This document shows positions 17,288-26,275 of a stretch of 64,000 nt of DNA, piece after piece. The notes below the pieces were generated by a model that saw nothing but the letters and a program-made list of their open reading frames with translations, had not been told where the DNA came from and ran no database searches. The DNA comes from Sandaracinobacteroides sp041675905 (lineage in GTDB: Bacteria > Pseudomonadota > Alphaproteobacteria > Sphingomonadales > Sphingomonadaceae), in contig JBAYSX010000005.1 in NCBI GenBank assembly GCA_041675905.1, positions 62,001 through 126,000 on the forward strand, given 5' to 3'. Positions within the stretch are counted from its first letter, which is position 1. Each line of letters begins with the position of its first letter. Made by a program: the position numbers and the translations under genes.

Positions 17288-19573
17288 TTGGGATCGAAAA
17301 GAAAACTTTTACTCGTAACGACGTCTGCGCTGCTTTCCGCAACAGCGGGGATGGCGCAGGACGTCCCGGCGGCGGACACCGGTCTGAGTGAGATTGTGGT
17401 CACCGCGCAGCGGCGTGCCGAGAGCCTGCAGAGTGTGCCGATCGCCGTAACCGCCGTAACCGGTGACATGGTTGACAACCTGAAGGCCACCTCGCTCCAG
17501 GGCCTCCAGGGGATGATCCCCAACACCCAGATCACGAACTTTACCAACGCGCCGAACAGCGCGGTATTCTTCATTCGCGGCATCGGCGTGATCGACCCTG
17601 ACCCGTTCGCCGGAAATACGGTGGCGATCGTGCAGGACGGTGTATCGCAATATTTCTCCATGGGCGCGCTGCTTGATATGTTCGATGTGGACCGGGTGGA
17701 AGTCCTGAAAGGCCCGCAAGGCACGCTGTTCGGCGCCAATACCACGGGTGGCGTCGTCAACGTTACGACGCGTCAGCCAACGGGCGAATTCGGTGGCCGG
17801 GGCGAGATAACCTACGGCAACCGGAACCGCCTCGATGTGAAGGCTGCGGTCGACTTCCCGATCATCGAAAATGTCCTGGCTGGCAAGGTTGCGGCGATGC
17901 ACACCGGTCGTGACGGATATTTCACCAACATTGTCGACGGGCGCAAACTGGGCGACCGCGATACCACCGTCGTGCGCGCGTACCTGAAATATACGCCCGA
18001 TCCCGATCTCGCCGCGACGCTGTCGGGTGAATACGGGCGTACGCGTAATGGTTCGCCGGTATTCGTAAATGGCGCCATACCGGGCGATCTGCTTTACGTA
18101 CCGGGAGGCACGATCACCCAGCCTGGTCAGGCGTATCCCATGTATCCCAGCCCATGTCCGCCCGATGGCGGTTCATGCAGCGCGCCGGACCGGTACTTTA
18201 CCACCAGCGATAGCGGGGTTCCCGACCAGAGCAACATGGACACGTATCGGGCAACGCTGACGATTAATCTGGATAATACCGCAATCGGCGACATTACCTC
18301 GATCACGGGCTACAAGAAATTTACACTCGCCGAGTTTAATGATCAGGATTCCCTCGTGGGCCTGTTCCTCGACACCTATCGTCGTACGGAAGGCTGGCAG
18401 TTCAGTCAGGAAGTGCGCACGTCTGTCGACCTTACAGATGATATCAACCTCCTTATTGGCGGTTCCTATCTGAATACGCACTACGACCATCTTATGAATC
18501 TCCGGCTGCAGTTCGCGGTTCCGGGGCTTCGGCAGTATAATCCGCAAGATCAGGACAACTGGTCAGGTTCTCTTTTCGCCCACACATTCGTCGATCTGAC
18601 AGACCGGTTGCGGCTTCAGGCGGGTATTCGCTACACACACGAATGGACCCGGATGGTTGCGGGGCTGGACAATTATATCAGTCCGACGGGAACGGCGCTG
18701 CTCTGCACAACAGCCTCCGATTGTGGTGACGACCTGGTTGACAGTTTTTCGGTCAGACGCAGCGAGAAATGGAATAATTTCGGCTGGAAATTTGGCCTGG
18801 ACTATGAGGTCGCGTCGGGAACCCTGCTTTACGGCTATTATGCCCGTGGTTTCAAATCCGGCGGGTTCGTAGGGCGCCTCGCCGCCCCGTCTGATGTCGG
18901 CCCGTACGATCCCGAAAAGGTCGACACCGTAGAAGCGGGCATCAAATCCGAACTGTTTGACCGGCGGGTGCGGGCTAACCTTGCCGCCTTCTATACCAGC
19001 TATCGCGATATGCAGGTTGCGCAAAACTATATCGTTGAGGGCGGGACAGCGATCGGTACATCCATCTTCAACGCTGCCAAGTCCAAAATCAAGGGCGCCG
19101 AACTGGAGATTGCGGCGCGTGCGACCGACGGCCTCACGCTGAACGGCTCTCTCGCGTATCTTGACGCCAAATACCGGGAATTCCAGTTTTTTGACGCAAA
19201 TTGCGAGTGTTTTATCGACCTGAAGGGCAAGTCATTGCAGAACTCGCCAAAATGGTCGGCAACTGCCGGAGCCACTTATGAGCTCCCTCTTGGGCCGGGC
19301 CATTTGCGTGCGAATGCAGTCTATAGCTATACCGGATCAAAGTACTTCCAGGGTCTGCAGAACATTGCTGCGGTACGCATACAGCCAATGCACTATGTGC
19401 ACGGGAACCTGAGCTGGTCACCCGATAACGGTGACTGGACAATGGAATTGTGGGTGCGTAACCTTTTGGATAATCGATATATGGAAGCCGTTACCCGGAA
19501 TTTCGGAATTTATAATCAGGCTGGTTACACGCAGCCACGCGAATTTGGTGCCACTTTCAAATTTGAATGGTGA
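17288..19573 (+). CDS. TonB-dependent outer-membrane receptor
   Basis: The protein has a signal peptide (KRKLLLVTTSALLSATAGMAQ), a TonB-box/plug segment (SEIVVTAQRR, then LKGPQGTLFGANTTGGVV) and a beta-barrel ending in FKFEW. I place the start at the TTG at 17288, or the adjacent GTG at 17285, because GGGGAGG lies five bases before the TTG and this begins exactly at the signal peptide; the ATG at 17171 would add 39 residues that do not fit an export signal. It is strongly similar along its whole length to the receptor at 41200 (shared QYFSMGAL, FGANTTGGVVN, QPTGEFGG), so the two probably import related molecules. The VOC gene starts five bases after its stop. Confidence 0.93.
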   Translation: MGSKRKLLLVTTSALLSATAGMAQDVPAADTGLSEIVVTAQRRAESLQSVPIAVTAVTGDMVDNLKATSLQGLQGMIPNTQITNFTNAPNSAVFFIRGIGVIDPDPFAGNTVAIVQDGVSQYFSMGALLDMFDVDRVEVLKGPQGTLFGANTTGGVVNVTTRQPTGEFGGRGEITYGNRNRLDVKAAVDFPIIENVLAGKVAAMHTGRDGYFTNIVDGRKLGDRDTTVVRAYLKYTPDPDLAATLSGEYGRTRNGSPVFVNGAIPGDLLYVPGGTITQPGQAYPMYPSPCPPDGGSCSAPDRYFTTSDSGVPDQSNMDTYRATLTINLDNTAIGDITSITGYKKFTLAEFNDQDSLVGLFLDTYRRTEGWQFSQEVRTSVDLTDDINLLIGGSYLNTHYDHLMNLRLQFAVPGLRQYNPQDQDNWSGSLFAHTFVDLTDRLRLQAGIRYTHEWTRMVAGLDNYISPTGTALLCTTASDCGDDLVDSFSVRRSEKWNNFGWKFGLDYEVASGTLLYGYYARGFKSGGFVGRLAAPSDVGPYDPEKVDTVEAGIKSELFDRRVRANLAAFYTSYRDMQVAQNYIVEGGTAIGTSIFNAAKSKIKGAELEIAARATDGLTLNGSLAYLDAKYREFQFFDANCECFIDLKGKSLQNSPKWSATAGATYELPLGPGHLRANAVYSYTGSKYFQGLQNIAAVRIQPMHYVHGNLSWSPDNGDWTMELWVRNLLDNRYMEAVTRNFGIYNQAGYTQPREFGATFKFEW

Positions 19574-19577
19574 TCCG

Positions 19578-20141
19578 ATGAATGCAGAAACCATGCTTAT
19601 CCCGCAGCGTTATGGTGCGATCCGCCAACTGGCGTTTGTGCCCCGCGATTTTGATGCGGCAATCGAATTCTGGACAAAAACGATGGGCGTCGGGCCGTTC
19701 TTTTATCTGGAGCACATACCCCTCGAAGATGTGATTTATAAGGGTAAACAGATAGAGTATGATTGCTCCGCGGCGATCGCTTATTGGGGGGATATGGAGA
19801 TTGAAATCCTCCGCCAGCATAACCCCGGACCATCTATTCTTACTGACTGGATTGAAAAAGGGCGCGAAGGTGTCCACCATGTGCGCCTGACTGTGGATGA
19901 TCTGGAAACGGCGCGGCAGGAATTTGAAGGCCTCGGCGGAACCGTTATCCAGTCCGCCCGCCTGCCCGGGGGCGGCGAATATATCATGATGGATATGCCC
20001 GGGCCGGCGCCAACCATTGAACTCAGCGTGCTCCACCCAAGGTTTATCCGTTTATGGGAGTATATGAAGCGGGCGTCGCAACAATGGGACGGCAGCGACC
20101 CGCTTCGGCCGGTTCCACCTGAAGACCAGTGGGCGTCGTGA
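19578..20141 (+). CDS. VOC-family (glyoxalase-like) protein
   Basis: This 187-residue protein has the vicinal-oxygen-chelate pattern of two beta-alpha-beta-beta-beta modules: IRQLAFVPRDFDAAIEFWTK near residue 14, then VHHVRLTVDDLETARQEFEGLG in the second half, with candidate metal residues His and Glu. Its closest relative in the window is at 33736 (shared FWTKTMGVGPFF / HWTRTYGVGPFF and the QQHNPGPS / QQHDSSPS stretch). It may be an epimerase, lyase or isomerase. The ATG lies four bases after the TonB receptor stop, so translation is probably coupled. Confidence 0.88.
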   Translation: MNAETMLIPQRYGAIRQLAFVPRDFDAAIEFWTKTMGVGPFFYLEHIPLEDVIYKGKQIEYDCSAAIAYWGDMEIEILRQHNPGPSILTDWIEKGREGVHHVRLTVDDLETARQEFEGLGGTVIQSARLPGGGEYIMMDMPGPAPTIELSVLHPRFIRLWEYMKRASQQWDGSDPLRPVPPEDQWAS

Positions 20142-20971
20142 TCCGGCCGCTGGCGCTCCATCAGATCACGGCGATGGAGGCCGGCCCGGTGGAACTCGTC
20201 TCCATCGCCGCTGCAACCGGTTGCCAGGGCGTCTGCATTTTCACCCATTCGCCCCGTTCGCCACTGCCCGGAATGACAACATCCTTTGCGTTCCCGGTGG
20301 TGGATCAAGGCAACAGGGACGCGATGCTCGAACGGCTGGCGGATACCGGCATAACCGTTGGCAACATCGAGTTTTTTCCCATCCAGGAGGGTCTGGACCT
20401 GCAGGTTTACCGCGACGGTCTGGCGTTGGGCGGGGAACTCGGCGCGCAACGGGCGGTAACGCATATTCATGATCCCGACGATGCGCGTGCGGTGGATACG
20501 CTTGGCCGCCTCTGCGATATGGCGGCGGGATATGGAATCACTTTGGGGCTGGAGTTCATGGGATTAACCCCGGCCTGTAATTCGGTCCAGCGCGCGGCAT
20601 GGTTTGTTGGGCAGGTGGGCAGAAACAACATTGGCATCGGTGTAGATGCCCTGCACCTGGCGCGGACCGGCGGGACACCGGCAGAGGTGGCGGAATTACC
20701 GGCGCACCTTTTCGTTTATGCGCAGATTTGTGACGGCGCGGGACTGTCGGTCACGTCGGATTATCTTTCCGAAGCGGAGAACCGGAAGATGCCGGGCGAC
20801 GGCGACTTCCCCCTGCGTGAACTGATTGAGGCGTTGCCATTGTCCACGGCGCTGGATGTGGAAGTTCCCTCAACTACACTGGTGGCACGAGGTGTATCGG
20901 CTCTCGACCGGGCGCGTGAAGCAGTAGCCCGCGCACGGGTTCTGACAGACGCTGCCAAAGTCAGCCGGTGA
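20138..20971 (+). CDS. sugar phosphate isomerase/epimerase-like TIM-barrel protein
   Basis: The protein has 277 residues and an AP-endonuclease-2/xylose-isomerase-like TIM barrel: GLEFMGLTPACNS with a metal-ligand Glu near the middle, GVDALHLARTGG with Asp and His, QICDGAG, and a terminal LDVEVPS with Glu. These match the usual His/Asp/Glu metal site. The reaction is probably an isomerisation, epimerisation or dehydration. I choose the GTG at 20138 since it overlaps the VOC stop as GTGA; the GTG at 20129 is the alternative. Confidence 0.85.
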   Translation: MIRPLALHQITAMEAGPVELVSIAAATGCQGVCIFTHSPRSPLPGMTTSFAFPVVDQGNRDAMLERLADTGITVGNIEFFPIQEGLDLQVYRDGLALGGELGAQRAVTHIHDPDDARAVDTLGRLCDMAAGYGITLGLEFMGLTPACNSVQRAAWFVGQVGRNNIGIGVDALHLARTGGTPAEVAELPAHLFVYAQICDGAGLSVTSDYLSEAENRKMPGDGDFPLRELIEALPLSTALDVEVPSTTLVARGVSALDRAREAVARARVLTDAAKVSR

Positions 20972-21056
20972 TCGTCCCCGTTCTGGCTGGATATGCGTCA
21001 GACGCGGCAGGTTGGCAGATAAAAATCGGGACGGCTATTCTCGTCGAAAGGTGAAC

Positions 21057-22682
21057 ATGCGGGAAGATTTCGACTATATCGTTATCGGTGCCGGATCGGC
21101 AGGATGCGTCATGGCAAACCGTCTCTCGGAGGATCCGCGCAATCGGGTGCTGGTGATCGAGGCCGGCCCACCCGACACAAGCCCCCTGATCCATATGCCA
21201 AAGGGCATCGGCAAGATCGTCAGCGACCCGAAGCATACCTGGTCGTACAAGATCGATCAGCCGCGCGAGCCTGGCATGGGAGCCACAGAAATATGGGTCC
21301 GTGGCAAGACACTCGGGGGTTCTTCTTCCATTAACGGCATGATCTATTCGCGCGGTCAGCCCGAAGATTATGATGAATGGGAAGAAAATGGCGCCAGGGG
21401 CTGGAACTGGCAGTCCATGAAGAAGGCCTTCCGTGCCATCGAGGATCATGAACTGGGTGACGATGGAAATCGTGGCACCGGCGGGCCCCTGCACGTCGCG
21501 CCCAACAAATATCGCTACCCGCTTGCCGAAGTGATGATCGAGGCTGGCGTGCAAATGGGGCTTCCGCGTCGCGAGGATCTGAACGAGGAAAATTCCCACG
21601 AGCGTGTCGGCTACTATGCTTATAATATCCGCGACGGAAAGAGGCAGAGTTCGGCAGGCGTTTTCCTCAATCCGGCCCGGAAGCGCCCGAATGTAAAGGT
21701 GATAACCGACGCGGTGGCCGAGCGGGTTCTGTTCGAGGGCGCGCGCGTGACCGGGGTGCGGGTGCGTCACCATGGCAAATCGGCGGATTATGGTTGTCGC
21801 GGCGAGGTGGTCATTTGCGGCGGGCTGCTGGAAAGCCCGAAACTTCTTCAACTGTCCGGAATCGGACCCGGGGCGCATCTCAGTCGTATGGGCGTCCCCG
21901 TAATTGCGGACAGTCCGGATGTCGGCGCGCGGATGCGAGAGCATCTTTCCCTCGCAATGCCTTTCCGCATGAGAGGCGAGGGCAGCATCAACAAGCAATT
22001 CTACGGACCGGGCCTGGTCCTGAATGTTTTGCGCTACTTTTTCAACCGAAGCGGGCCGCTTGCCAACGGGCCGTTCGAAGTGGGCGCTTTTGTAAAAACA
22101 GAACCGCACATTCCTCGCCCTGATCTGCAGCTTTATATGGGCGCGTACACCTTTGCCCTTGGAGACGAGCAGTTCCCTGTGCCGATGGGCGATATTGATC
22201 GCCAGCCGGGCATCTCCTGCTATGGTCAGCTGCTGCAGATGACCAGCGAGGGCGCCATTCTCATCCGTTCCAACCGGGTTGACGACGCGCCGGAGATTAC
22301 CCCCAACTGGCTGACGACCGAATATGACCAGCGGGCGGCCATTGCCACCGTCCGGTATATTCGCCGCTATTTTACCCAGCCTGCGCTGGCACCCTATATA
22401 GAGCGCGAACTGACTCCTGGGCCGACGGTGCAGTCGGACGAAGAGATCTTGCGTTATTTCCGCATTCTTTCATCGAGCGGTCTGCACGGCACCGGGACAT
22501 GCAGGATGGGCAGCGACGGGACGGCCGTGGTGGACGAGCGCACCCGGGTGCGCGGTGTGCAGGGGCTGAGGGTTGTTGACTGCTCGATCATGCCCAATCT
22601 CGTCTCGGGCAACACCAACGCACCGGCAATGGCGACGGCGTGGCGCGCCGCCGACCTCATGCTTGAAGACGCCCGAAAGTAA
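21057..22682 (+). CDS. GMC-family FAD-dependent alcohol oxidoreductase
   Basis: From the ATG at 21057 (GAAAGGTG upstream) the protein has 541 residues. It carries the FAD motif VIGAGSAGCVMANRLS near residue 9, GGSSSINGM near 90, the catalytic His at about 477 (LHGTGTCRMG), and Asn near 521 in the canonical SGNTNAP. It is a paralogue of the protein at 15503. Two GMC enzymes in one operon suggest either successive oxidations of one alcohol to acid or action on two hydroxyls of the same substrate. The longer frame from 21012 lacks a ribosome site. Confidence 0.93.
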   Translation: MREDFDYIVIGAGSAGCVMANRLSEDPRNRVLVIEAGPPDTSPLIHMPKGIGKIVSDPKHTWSYKIDQPREPGMGATEIWVRGKTLGGSSSINGMIYSRGQPEDYDEWEENGARGWNWQSMKKAFRAIEDHELGDDGNRGTGGPLHVAPNKYRYPLAEVMIEAGVQMGLPRREDLNEENSHERVGYYAYNIRDGKRQSSAGVFLNPARKRPNVKVITDAVAERVLFEGARVTGVRVRHHGKSADYGCRGEVVICGGLLESPKLLQLSGIGPGAHLSRMGVPVIADSPDVGARMREHLSLAMPFRMRGEGSINKQFYGPGLVLNVLRYFFNRSGPLANGPFEVGAFVKTEPHIPRPDLQLYMGAYTFALGDEQFPVPMGDIDRQPGISCYGQLLQMTSEGAILIRSNRVDDAPEITPNWLTTEYDQRAAIATVRYIRRYFTQPALAPYIERELTPGPTVQSDEEILRYFRILSSSGLHGTGTCRMGSDGTAVVDERTRVRGVQGLRVVDCSIMPNLVSGNTNAPAMATAWRAADLMLEDARK

Positions 22683-22776
22683 AGAGACCGGATTGCGCTG
22701 GAACCTCGCTTTGGTCGGATAAGCGGGGCAGGGTATCCGCGCAATCCCAGGTCGGATCGTTCGAAGGGAGGAACGG

Positions 22777-23436
22777 ATGATCAGGTTTATGGGTGTGAAC
22801 CGGCGTCGCGAAGGAATGGCGCTGGAGGAATTCTCCAGATACTGGAGCACTACACATGCCGATATTGTTCTGGAGTTCGCGGACTCCGGGGCGCTTCGCG
22901 GTTATATTCAGAACCATCGTCTGGCCGCGGACAGCGAAATCCATTCCGACTGGGATGGCTCACCAGAGCTTTTCATAAAGGACGCTGCCTCATTCGAAAA
23001 AATGGTGGCGTCGGACCGATTTAAATATGCGGTCGAGGTGGACAGCCCGGCTTTCATGCAAATGCCGCCAGTTGCGTTTCGTGTCGAACAGGCACTGCTG
23101 GCTGGCAGCAACAGCCGGCTCGATCTGAGCGGCAAGATCAAACTCATGCTGTTTGTCAAAAACCCTGCCGGGGGACTGGCAGATGAATTGATGGGGAAAT
23201 GGAATTCGGTCGCCCGGCCTTTATTCTTCTCTTCCGGTGCTCCGTTGAGGATAGAAAGATTGACCGCTGACAGCGCGGCAGATTTTGGTCCGCCAGCTTT
23301 CTACGGCGTAGAATCATCCTGGTGGAATAGCACGGACGATCTGCTGGCCGCCTGGCGGGATAAAAACAGCCTGTTTTCGCAACATGATATTGAAGTGCTT
23401 CTGGCGGCAGAACGGGTCATGCTTTCCCCCGATTGA
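22777..23436 (+). CDS. EthD-like protein with two ferredoxin-like halves
   Basis: The protein has 219 residues, about twice the length of a single EthD domain. The first half has the EthD pattern (IRFMGVNRRREGMALEEFSRYW, then THADIVLEF). The second begins IKLMLFVKNPAGGLADELMGKWN, a degenerate repeat of the same opening. It therefore looks like an intramolecular dimer of the alpha+beta barrel. Function is unknown; EthD proteins are often accessory to oxidative pathways. AGGGAGG lies upstream of the ATG. It is the sixth gene of the operon beginning at 15503. Confidence 0.75.
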   Translation: MIRFMGVNRRREGMALEEFSRYWSTTHADIVLEFADSGALRGYIQNHRLAADSEIHSDWDGSPELFIKDAASFEKMVASDRFKYAVEVDSPAFMQMPPVAFRVEQALLAGSNSRLDLSGKIKLMLFVKNPAGGLADELMGKWNSVARPLFFSSGAPLRIERLTADSAADFGPPAFYGVESSWWNSTDDLLAAWRDKNSLFSQHDIEVLLAAERVMLSPD

Positions 23437-23599
23437 GCAGATGCATACAGGGAGGATGCGGCGGGCAGGCACTGCGCCAGGCTGCCGTTGATCTTCCTGT
23501 GGCACTGGCATTTGCGATATTGCACCCGGCAAATCGCGTTGACACCGGTACGAAAAATGATACAACAGTTGTACAATTTAAAGCGGAGGAGATAATCAA

Positions 23600-24073
23600 A
23601 TGGGAAATGCAAACAATATCGCGGAACTGGAAGCGCGTCTGGCCAATGTCGAGGCCCGTCTGGGGGTTCGTGAATTGCTCGATCGCTACAATGATGCGGT
23701 CAACCAGCGGGATGTAGACGCATGGGCGGCCTGCTGGACGGACGATGCGGTGTGGAATATTCCGATCATGCCAGGGCAGAATGAGGTGGTCGGCAAGAAG
23801 GCCATCGTCGATTCATGGGTGCGCTCGATGAAGGTCTACCCGGTGCTTATCATGCTGGCGCACATCGGCAAGATCGAGTTGCGCGGCGAAGGGGAGGCCT
23901 GGGTGCGTTCCTACCATAATGAGTTGGGCCGGTATGTGGACGGCCGGGAAATCCGCCCCCGCGGGCAATACGAAGACATTATGGTGAAACAAAATGGCGA
24001 GTGGTTGTTCAAACACCGCACGTTTGACGCAATCTACGGTGAAAACCCCGAAGATGTGAAATATGTGGATTGA
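23600..24073 (+). CDS. SnoaL-like / NTF2-fold protein
   Basis: The protein has 157 residues with the SnoaL pattern: LGVRELLDRYNDAVNQRD, WAACWTDDAVWNIPIMPG, a charged segment, then KQNGEWLFKHRTF. It is a paralogue of the protein at 13176. A short predicted coiled helix (IAELEARLANVEARLG) precedes the fold. GGAGGA lies upstream of the ATG. It is the last gene of the seven-gene plus-strand run. The reaction is not identifiable; dehydration or isomerisation of a hydroxy-ketone is typical of the fold. Confidence 0.85.
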   Translation: MGNANNIAELEARLANVEARLGVRELLDRYNDAVNQRDVDAWAACWTDDAVWNIPIMPGQNEVVGKKAIVDSWVRSMKVYPVLIMLAHIGKIELRGEGEAWVRSYHNELGRYVDGREIRPRGQYEDIMVKQNGEWLFKHRTFDAIYGENPEDVKYVD

Positions 24074-24127
24074 TCACTGTCCCGGTCGGTGAATGATTCA
24101 TTGGAGAGGTCAAATCAGGTGCCGGGG

Positions 24128-24151
24128 GTGTGTGTGGACAGCCACACGCGC
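24128..24151 (+). terminator. stem-loop downstream of the SnoaL gene
   Basis: GTGTGG at 24132-24137 pairs with CCACAC at 24142-24147 around an ACAG loop, extended to about ten pairs with G-U wobbles. It follows the last gene of the plus-strand operon by 55 bp. No U-tract is present. Confidence 0.45.
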
Positions 24152-24220
24152 ACCTTCGGCGCCAATTTTCACAACAACCGTCGTATCATCTCTGCTTTGT
24201 CAGGATCGAAAACGGGCGAC

Positions 24221-24239
24221 GGCATCATACAGTGATGCC
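24221..24239. promoter_or_regulatory. 7-bp palindrome upstream of a TetR gene
   Basis: GGCATCA and TGATGCC are perfect inverted arms around TACAG, about 105 bp before the TetR start at 24342. It is a candidate operator or part of an untranslated region. It does not match the sites at 14528 and 15324. Confidence 0.4.
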
Positions 24240-24341
24240 TGAAAATTCCATCAAAACCGGGCCTGGATTATAGCACGGCGGTGGCGGGCTGTTATATGGC
24301 CGCCGAAAATACGGCTCCGCCGGATATGATCTGGATGATAT

Positions 24342-24938
24342 ATGATAAATTCAAGGCATGAAGCCCGTCGTCGTGAAATTGCCGATATTGTTTGCGGACT
24401 GGTAGCGGACCTGGGGATCGAGGGTGTAACGATCCGTGATATTGCCCGTGAGGCAGGTTACAGCACAACCATCATATCGCACTATTTCCGGAACAAAAAG
24501 GACCTCCTGGTTTTTACCGTCAAGGAGAGCCGGCTGCGTTCGCAAAGGCGGGTCGAGGAAGCCGCGGCGGCAGGCGGGAATCTTCAGACCTGTCTTGAGG
24601 AATTTCTCCCCCTCGATCGTTTGAGGCTGGCGGAATGGAGAACCTGGTTCGGTTTTTGGGGAAGCGCCAAGAACGACCCGGACATCGCTGCCGAACGTCT
24701 GACGGCGCAGCAGGAATCCCATCACCTGATCGTAAATCTGCTGGAAACCGAACGGGCAAGAGGAAAACTGCCAAAAAGTCTGGACTGCGAATATCATGCG
24801 ACACGGCTGCAGGCCGTTATCAATGGGCTGGCTGGGCTTGTAACCATGGACCCCGACGCATGGTCGCCCCGGCGGTTACGTTCGATGGTTGCCTGGGAAG
24901 TCCGGATGATGCGAAAATATAATGCGGACGACGAATAA
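24342..24938 (+). CDS. TetR/AcrR-family transcriptional regulator
   Basis: The protein has 198 residues with an N-terminal helix-turn-helix (IRDIAREAGYSTTIISHYFRNK) and a BetI-like ligand domain (EWRTWFGFWGSAKNDP). It is the paralogue of the regulator at 14654. Together they flank the GMC-TonB-VOC-TIM-GMC-EthD-SnoaL genes, so one or both likely respond to a pathway metabolite. The 268-bp gap before it holds two hairpins. It is followed by a strong bidirectional stem-loop. Confidence 0.92.
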   Translation: MINSRHEARRREIADIVCGLVADLGIEGVTIRDIAREAGYSTTIISHYFRNKKDLLVFTVKESRLRSQRRVEEAAAAGGNLQTCLEEFLPLDRLRLAEWRTWFGFWGSAKNDPDIAAERLTAQQESHHLIVNLLETERARGKLPKSLDCEYHATRLQAVINGLAGLVTMDPDAWSPRRLRSMVAWEVRMMRKYNADDE

Positions 24939-24954
24939 GGGTCTTTTGGAACAG

Positions 24955-24996
24955 CATGCCAGGATCAGGCAAAAAACGCTGCCTGATCCTGGCATG
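24955..24996. terminator. perfect 17-bp stem between convergent genes
   Basis: CATGCCAGGATCAGGCA at 24955-24971 is matched exactly by its complement at 24980-24996, with an 8-base loop. It lies between the convergent TetR (stop 24938) and GFA (stop 25020) genes and is the longest perfect hairpin I see in the window. It lacks a T-run on either side. Confidence 0.75.
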
Positions 24997-25019
24997 TCGC
25001 GTCGGATACTGGCCGCCCG

Positions 25020-25436
25020 TTATTCCTGTTCCAGCAGTTCGACATCCGGGGGCAAGGGCAACCAGGCATGTGCCCGTTTTGTCCAGTAATGCGTCGTTGG
25101 CCGCAGGTCCGAAATATCATCGAACGTCCCCGCCTTGACAAAAATAATGCCCTGTTCCCGCGCACGTTCGGTATCGGTCAGCACAGGTGAGCCGCAATTG
25201 CCGCAGAACTGGCGAAACACCTTTTGCCCGCTGGTGCCACGATCCTCCCAGGTCGTGAGTTCGCCTTCAAGGTGCAGGTCCGCGCGCGGGAACACGGTTA
25301 CGACCGACAGCGCGCTTCCCGACTGTTTCTGACAATTGCGGCAATGGCAGATCACCGTCGCCAGCGGAACAGCAGGCACGGTATAACGGATTTTGCCACA
25401 GAGGCAGCCGCCTGAGCGAATATTCTGATCCGTCAT
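25020..25436 (-). CDS. GFA (glutathione-dependent formaldehyde-activating enzyme-like) family protein
   Basis: The 138-residue protein has the zinc-binding cysteines of the GFA/CENP-V fold: GGCLCGKIRY near residue 10, CHCRNCQKQSGS near 30, and FCGNCGSPV near 78. Family members bind glutathione or other thiol adducts, but most, like this one, have no proven reaction. The ATG overlaps the stop of the upstream SDR gene, so it is the last member of the P450-SDR-SDR-GFA operon. It may handle a small aldehyde released from the substrate, for example formaldehyde from demethylation; that is only inference. Confidence 0.88.
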   Translation of the reverse strand: MTDQNIRSGGCLCGKIRYTVPAVPLATVICHCRNCQKQSGSALSVVTVFPRADLHLEGELTTWEDRGTSGQKVFRQFCGNCGSPVLTDTERAREQGIIFVKAGTFDDISDLRPTTHYWTKRAHAWLPLPPDVELLEQE

Positions 25437-26227
25437 CGCGCGGTGTACCCGCCGTCGAGCAGCAATTCCGCGCCGTGCATGTAGCTGGCCTCGTCCGATG
25501 CGAGGAAGCGTACACCGGCAGCGATTTCCGACGGTTCCGCCATCCGGCCAAGAGCATGGGCGCGCGCCGACATATCATAGGCGGTACGCGCCGTGTCGAT
25601 AATGCCCAGATCCACATAACTCTGGAAAATGGATGTTACCATTTCGGTATTAACCCCGCCCGGATGCACCGAATTGAGGCGAATCTTGTAGCCAAGGGCG
25701 CTGAATTCGAGCGCCAGCGCCTTGGTCAGCAGACGGACAGCACCCTTGCTGGCGCAATAGGCCGCATTGAAGTCGGCACCGACCAGCCCGGCGATGGACG
25801 ACATATTAATGACCGACGCGCCACCCCGCCGAGATGGACCGCTTTCCCGCAGCAACGGCAGACATTTGAGAATGCCCAGAAAAACCCCGTCGACATTCAC
25901 GGCCTGGGTCTTTCGCCAGCTTTCCAGTGTCATGGTCTCGAACTTCTCGATGATGTCGATGCCCGCATTATTGACGAGAATATCGAGCCGGCCATGGCGC
26001 GCCCGAACATCCGCAACGACTTCGTCCCAGTTATCGGCGTTGGTAACATCGAGGTCCAGCCAGTCGCCGGTAAAACGCTTTTTTTCCGGTGTAGATGCAA
26101 GGTCCGTCGCTACCACCGTCGCGCCAACCTCGGCCAGCGCGGCGCAGATTGCGGCGCCGATGCCGCCTCCCGCACCGGTGACCAGCGCAACGCTGCCGGC
26201 GAGATTGCCCGTGGAATGGGATGTCAT
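25433..26227 (-). CDS. SDR-family NAD(P)-dependent oxidoreductase
   Basis: The protein has 264 residues. It has TGAGGGIGAA near residue 17, NNAG near 88, a catalytic Ser in MSSIAG, YCASK as the YxxxK motif, and a C-terminal GAELLLDGGYTAR. Its closest relatives in the window are the SDRs at 45459 and 46312, which share the VDGVFLG/VEGVFLG segment, an insert after the catalytic-side helix and the final DGGxTA. It probably oxidises a secondary alcohol made by a P450. It is third in the P450-led operon and is translationally coupled to GFA. Confidence 0.92.
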   Translation of the reverse strand: MTSHSTGNLAGSVALVTGAGGGIGAAICAALAEVGATVVATDLASTPEKKRFTGDWLDLDVTNADNWDEVVADVRARHGRLDILVNNAGIDIIEKFETMTLESWRKTQAVNVDGVFLGILKCLPLLRESGPSRRGGASVINMSSIAGLVGADFNAAYCASKGAVRLLTKALALEFSALGYKIRLNSVHPGGVNTEMVTSIFQSYVDLGIIDTARTAYDMSARAHALGRMAEPSEIAAGVRFLASDEASYMHGAELLLDGGYTAR

Positions 26228-26275
26228 GATAAGCCTTTCAAGCCAAAGTGTTTACGCTGATGCGCTGAACAGGCC

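Noticed and set aside
20961..22109. 382-codon open frame on the minus strand
   Set aside because: It is antisense to the second GMC oxidoreductase, which has every family motif.
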